In this document: in pieces, positions 62,045 through 64,000 of the stretch | How positions within the stretch are numbered: position 1 is the first letter of the stretch | Layout of the letters: every line of letters starts with the position of its first letter | Source of the DNA: JAJCYL01 sp040222875 | Lineage (GTDB): Bacteria > Bacteroidota > Bacteroidia > Cytophagales > Cyclobacteriaceae | Direction: 5' to 3' | Assembly: GCA_040222875.1 (NCBI GenBank) | Contig: JAVKCG010000034.1 | Location: 372,001 to 436,000, forward strand | Length of the DNA: 64,000 bases | Notes under the pieces: generated by a model | What the model was told of the DNA's origin: nothing | Databases searched by the model: none | The model's input: the letters and a program-made list of their open reading frames with translations, nothing else | Position numbers and translations under genes: made by a program

Positions 62045-63168
62045 AATTCCTCGTAGCTCCTAATTCATTTAAAGGAAGCCTAACTGCCTGGGATGTGGCT
62101 GACATAATCGAGAAAGCGATTATTAAAGTATTCCCTGAAGCTGAGGTAATTAATCTACCAGTCGCAGACGGTGGTGACCATACCATGGAAGTGCTTGTAA
62201 GGGCACTAAAAGGGGCCATAAATACTTATACAATTTCTGACCCACTCAGCAGGCCGATTTCAGCCAATATAGGTGTCATCAAAGATGGGAAGACCGCAAT
62301 TATTGAAATGGCAAGTGCCTCCGGAATTCGGTTACTCAAAGATTCAGAATTAAGCCCAATGAAAACTACCAGTTTCGGCACCGGAGAATTAATTAAGGAA
62401 GCAATAAAGTCAGGGTGTGAAGAAGTCATACTCAGCATAGGTGGAAGTGCAACCGTAGATGGTGGTCTTGGAATTTTAGCAGGACTAGGTTTCAGCTTAC
62501 TGAACGAAAACAATATTAGTGTTGAACCTTCTGGGCGTGGGTTAAGGGAGTTAGCGAAAATTGAAAATACACTTGTGGATCCATCTATTAAATCAGTAAA
62601 ATTCAAGGTGTTATGCGATGTCGACAACCCACTTCTTGGTGAGCATGGTGCAGCCAAAGTTTTCGGCCCACAAAAGGGAGCAAATGATGAAATGGTTGGG
62701 GAGCTTGAAGAAGGTCTGAAGATTTTCAACAGGCTCACTAATAAGACTCTGGGAATTGACATGAATTCCATGTCAGGAAGCGGAGCAGCAGGAGGTGTTG
62801 GTGGAGCGATGGCGGCTTATTTAAACGCCGAATTAATCCCTGGGGCCAATTTTGTTATTGACCAATTGAACATTGTGGATCACTTAAGGGGCTGCGATTA
62901 CGTTTTTGTAGCAGAAGGCAAAATAGACAACCAAACCAGGTTTGGAAAAGCGCCATATGCTGTAGCTGAAAGGTCAGGCGATATTCCAGTAATTGCGTTA
63001 GCCGGACAAGTAGATCCCGATTTAGATACGTCAGACCTTCCGGCGTTTAATGCTATTTTTTCGATTACCAACGGGCCTGTTCCTTTGGAAAAGGCCTTAA
63101 AAAATACCCCCACCAACCTTGGCAGAACAGTTGAAAATATCTGCCGCACTATCAAGTCTGCATTTTAG
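62041..63168 (+). CDS. Type I glycerate kinase
   Basis: A protein of 375 residues: 'MKFLVAPNSFKGSLTAWDVADII', 'LPVADGGDHTMEVL', 'ILSIGGSATVDGGLGILAGLG', 'VLCDVDNPLLGEHGAAKVFGPQKGA', 'MSGSGAAGGVGGAM' and 'FVAEGKIDNQTRFGKAPYAVAE'. These are the GarK/GlxK family blocks. It phosphorylates D-glycerate to 2-phosphoglycerate (family reaction), feeding glyoxylate- or serine-derived carbon to glycolysis. The start overlaps the ureohydrolase stop (ATGA). Last of the pyrD unit, and it abuts the convergent FMN-dependent gene. Confidence 0.93.
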   Translation: MKFLVAPNSFKGSLTAWDVADIIEKAIIKVFPEAEVINLPVADGGDHTMEVLVRALKGAINTYTISDPLSRPISANIGVIKDGKTAIIEMASASGIRLLKDSELSPMKTTSFGTGELIKEAIKSGCEEVILSIGGSATVDGGLGILAGLGFSLLNENNISVEPSGRGLRELAKIENTLVDPSIKSVKFKVLCDVDNPLLGEHGAAKVFGPQKGANDEMVGELEEGLKIFNRLTNKTLGIDMNSMSGSGAAGGVGGAMAAYLNAELIPGANFVIDQLNIVDHLRGCDYVFVAEGKIDNQTRFGKAPYAVAERSGDIPVIALAGQVDPDLDTSDLPAFNAIFSITNGPVPLEKALKNTPTNLGRTVENICRTIKSAF

Positions 63169-64000
63169 TTATTTAATCAAATGCCCCGGTAAATCTTGAA
63201 TTCGCTCACAGCATAATTGCCCCATTATTTGGTCTAGCTGAGTTTTCAAAAGCGCAATTACATGATCACCACCTCTCCTACCCAAAGCTCCAACCCCATA
63301 CATAAACGGCCTGCCCATGAAGGTAAATTCTGCACCAGACGCCAAGACCCTGGCTATATCTGGTCCAGAGCGGATACCACCATCCATCATTATTGTTATG
63401 TCTCCAGCATAATCCTTGACTAACCTTTTCAAGGAATTAATTGATGACTCCCCTGCATCTAGTTGGCGTCCGCCATGGTTGGAAACGATTATGCCATCTA
63501 CTTTCAAGTTAATGGCCTTTTCAACATCTAAGGGGTTTACCAATCCCTTGACAACCAGCTTTCCATTCCACTTCTGTCGTATCTCAGCAATTCTAGACTC
63601 AGTCAATCTTCCATCGAATGTCCGGTTCATAAATTCACCTAACTGACTTAAGTCAAGGCCTTTTGGCATATATGGCTCCAGCGTTTTGAACTTTGGACTT
63701 CCAGATTTTAAAGTATTTATAGCCCATTCTGGCCGACTAATTATTTGGTACAAATTTCTTAAACTCATTGAAGGAGGTAAGGAAAGGCCATTACGGATAT
63801 CCCAAGGCCTGTAACCAAACTTTGTGGGAACATCGGCAAGAAGCACCAATACATTATAACCTGCCTCTTCCAACCTGTTGAGTAAGTCATTCCTCATTTC
63901 TTCCTTTGCCGGGTGATATAACTGAAACCACGCTTCACCATTTGTTACTTCAGATATCTCTTCGATGCTGGCAGTGGAAACTGTACTCAGTATAAAAGGA
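63169..64000 (-). CDS. FMN-dependent alpha-hydroxy-acid (L-lactate) dehydrogenase, 5' end outside window
   Basis: The frame is open to the right edge: before the internal Met at 63897 it continues upstream as 'FILSTVSTASIEEISEVTNG' and 'EAWFQLYHPAKEE', typical of the family, so about 277 codons of a protein of roughly 380 are seen. Motifs include 'VLVLLADVPTKFGYRPWDIRNG', 'LVVKGLVNPLDVEKA', 'IIVSNHGGRQLDAG' with the catalytic His-Gly-Gly-Arg, and 'IMMDGGIRSGPDIARVLASGAEFTFMGRPF'. It should oxidise L-lactate or a related 2-hydroxy acid to the 2-oxo acid. The lactate permease lies 17 kb to the left. Confidence 0.92.
   Translation of the reverse strand, partial: PFILSTVSTASIEEISEVTNGEAWFQLYHPAKEEMRNDLLNRLEEAGYNVLVLLADVPTKFGYRPWDIRNGLSLPPSMSLRNLYQIISRPEWAINTLKSGSPKFKTLEPYMPKGLDLSQLGEFMNRTFDGRLTESRIAEIRQKWNGKLVVKGLVNPLDVEKAINLKVDGIIVSNHGGRQLDAGESSINSLKRLVKDYAGDITIMMDGGIRSGPDIARVLASGAEFTFMGRPFMYGVGALGRRGGDHVIALLKTQLDQIMGQLCCERIQDLPGHLIK

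Noticed and set aside
63160..63184. GCATTT/AAATGC inverted repeat between convergent genes as a terminator
   Set aside because: A 6-base A+T-rich stem with a 13-base loop and no T tract is too weak to call.

Overview
The window reads as chromosome of a Bacteroidota bacterium, most likely a marine-type Cytophagales (relatives of Roseivirga, Fulvivirga or Cyclobacteriaceae). This is inferred from protein families: a TonB-dependent receptor paired with a DUF4249 lipoprotein, three MacB/FtsX-type permeases of about 800-890 residues without ATPases beside them, a PadR regulator next to a permease with a 'permease prefix' domain, an orphan FecR anti-sigma factor, a CBM9/DUF5916 barrel protein, a tricorn-like S41 protease, and promoters of the Bacteroidota TAnnTTTG type rather than sigma70 -10 boxes. 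No rRNA, tRNA or CRISPR array was recognised.

Layout. 1-2790: secreted sortilin-like beta-propeller protein, cut by the left edge. 3.0-11.3 kb: thioredoxin-fold protein, MFS transporter, two FtsX permeases (the second with PadR), and between them a broken phage-tail-collar gene. 11.6-15.3 kb: SnoaL-like protein with a clear terminator, then a minus-strand paaY-antitoxin-toxin-paaZ operon in which a MazF/PemK-type toxin-antitoxin pair sits between two phenylacetate genes. 15.4-21.2 kb: Crp/Fnr, YHS and TAXI-type binding protein; an OmpR/histidine kinase pair with an 11-bp-periodic repeat upstream; a ParS/RES toxin-antitoxin pair with a palindrome against its start codon. 21.2-33.8 kb: MscS channel, an unknown protein, MFS transporter, DUF4249/TonB receptor pair, third FtsX permease, tricorn-like protease.

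33.8-35.8 kb is an accessory island: a REP-associated tyrosine transposase (RAYT) flanked by two identical-arm palindromes (a third copy lies at 51.27 kb), an unknown AT-rich membrane protein, and a RidA remnant. 35.8-47.7 kb: Ada-type DNA methyltransferase, CBM9 barrel protein with an apparent frameshift in its signal peptide, MocR regulator, FecR, an XdhC-amidohydrolase-lipoprotein-lactate permease operon, and a sugar epimerase-like TIM barrel. 47.7-53.1 kb: a giant outer-membrane barrel protein and a 5'-nucleotidase split into two genes in reversed domain order.

53.7-64.0 kb holds metabolic operons. The least explained is UbiA prenyltransferase, a secreted alpha/alpha-toroid protein with a DxDDT motif, and a YheT-like hydrolase, joined by gaps of 2 and 6 bases. 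Then come aroQ with a class V aminotransferase, xerD, pyrD-arginase family-glycerate kinase with overlapping ends, and a 5'-truncated FMN-dependent lactate dehydrogenase-type enzyme that makes a functional pair with the lactate permease at 45.0 kb.
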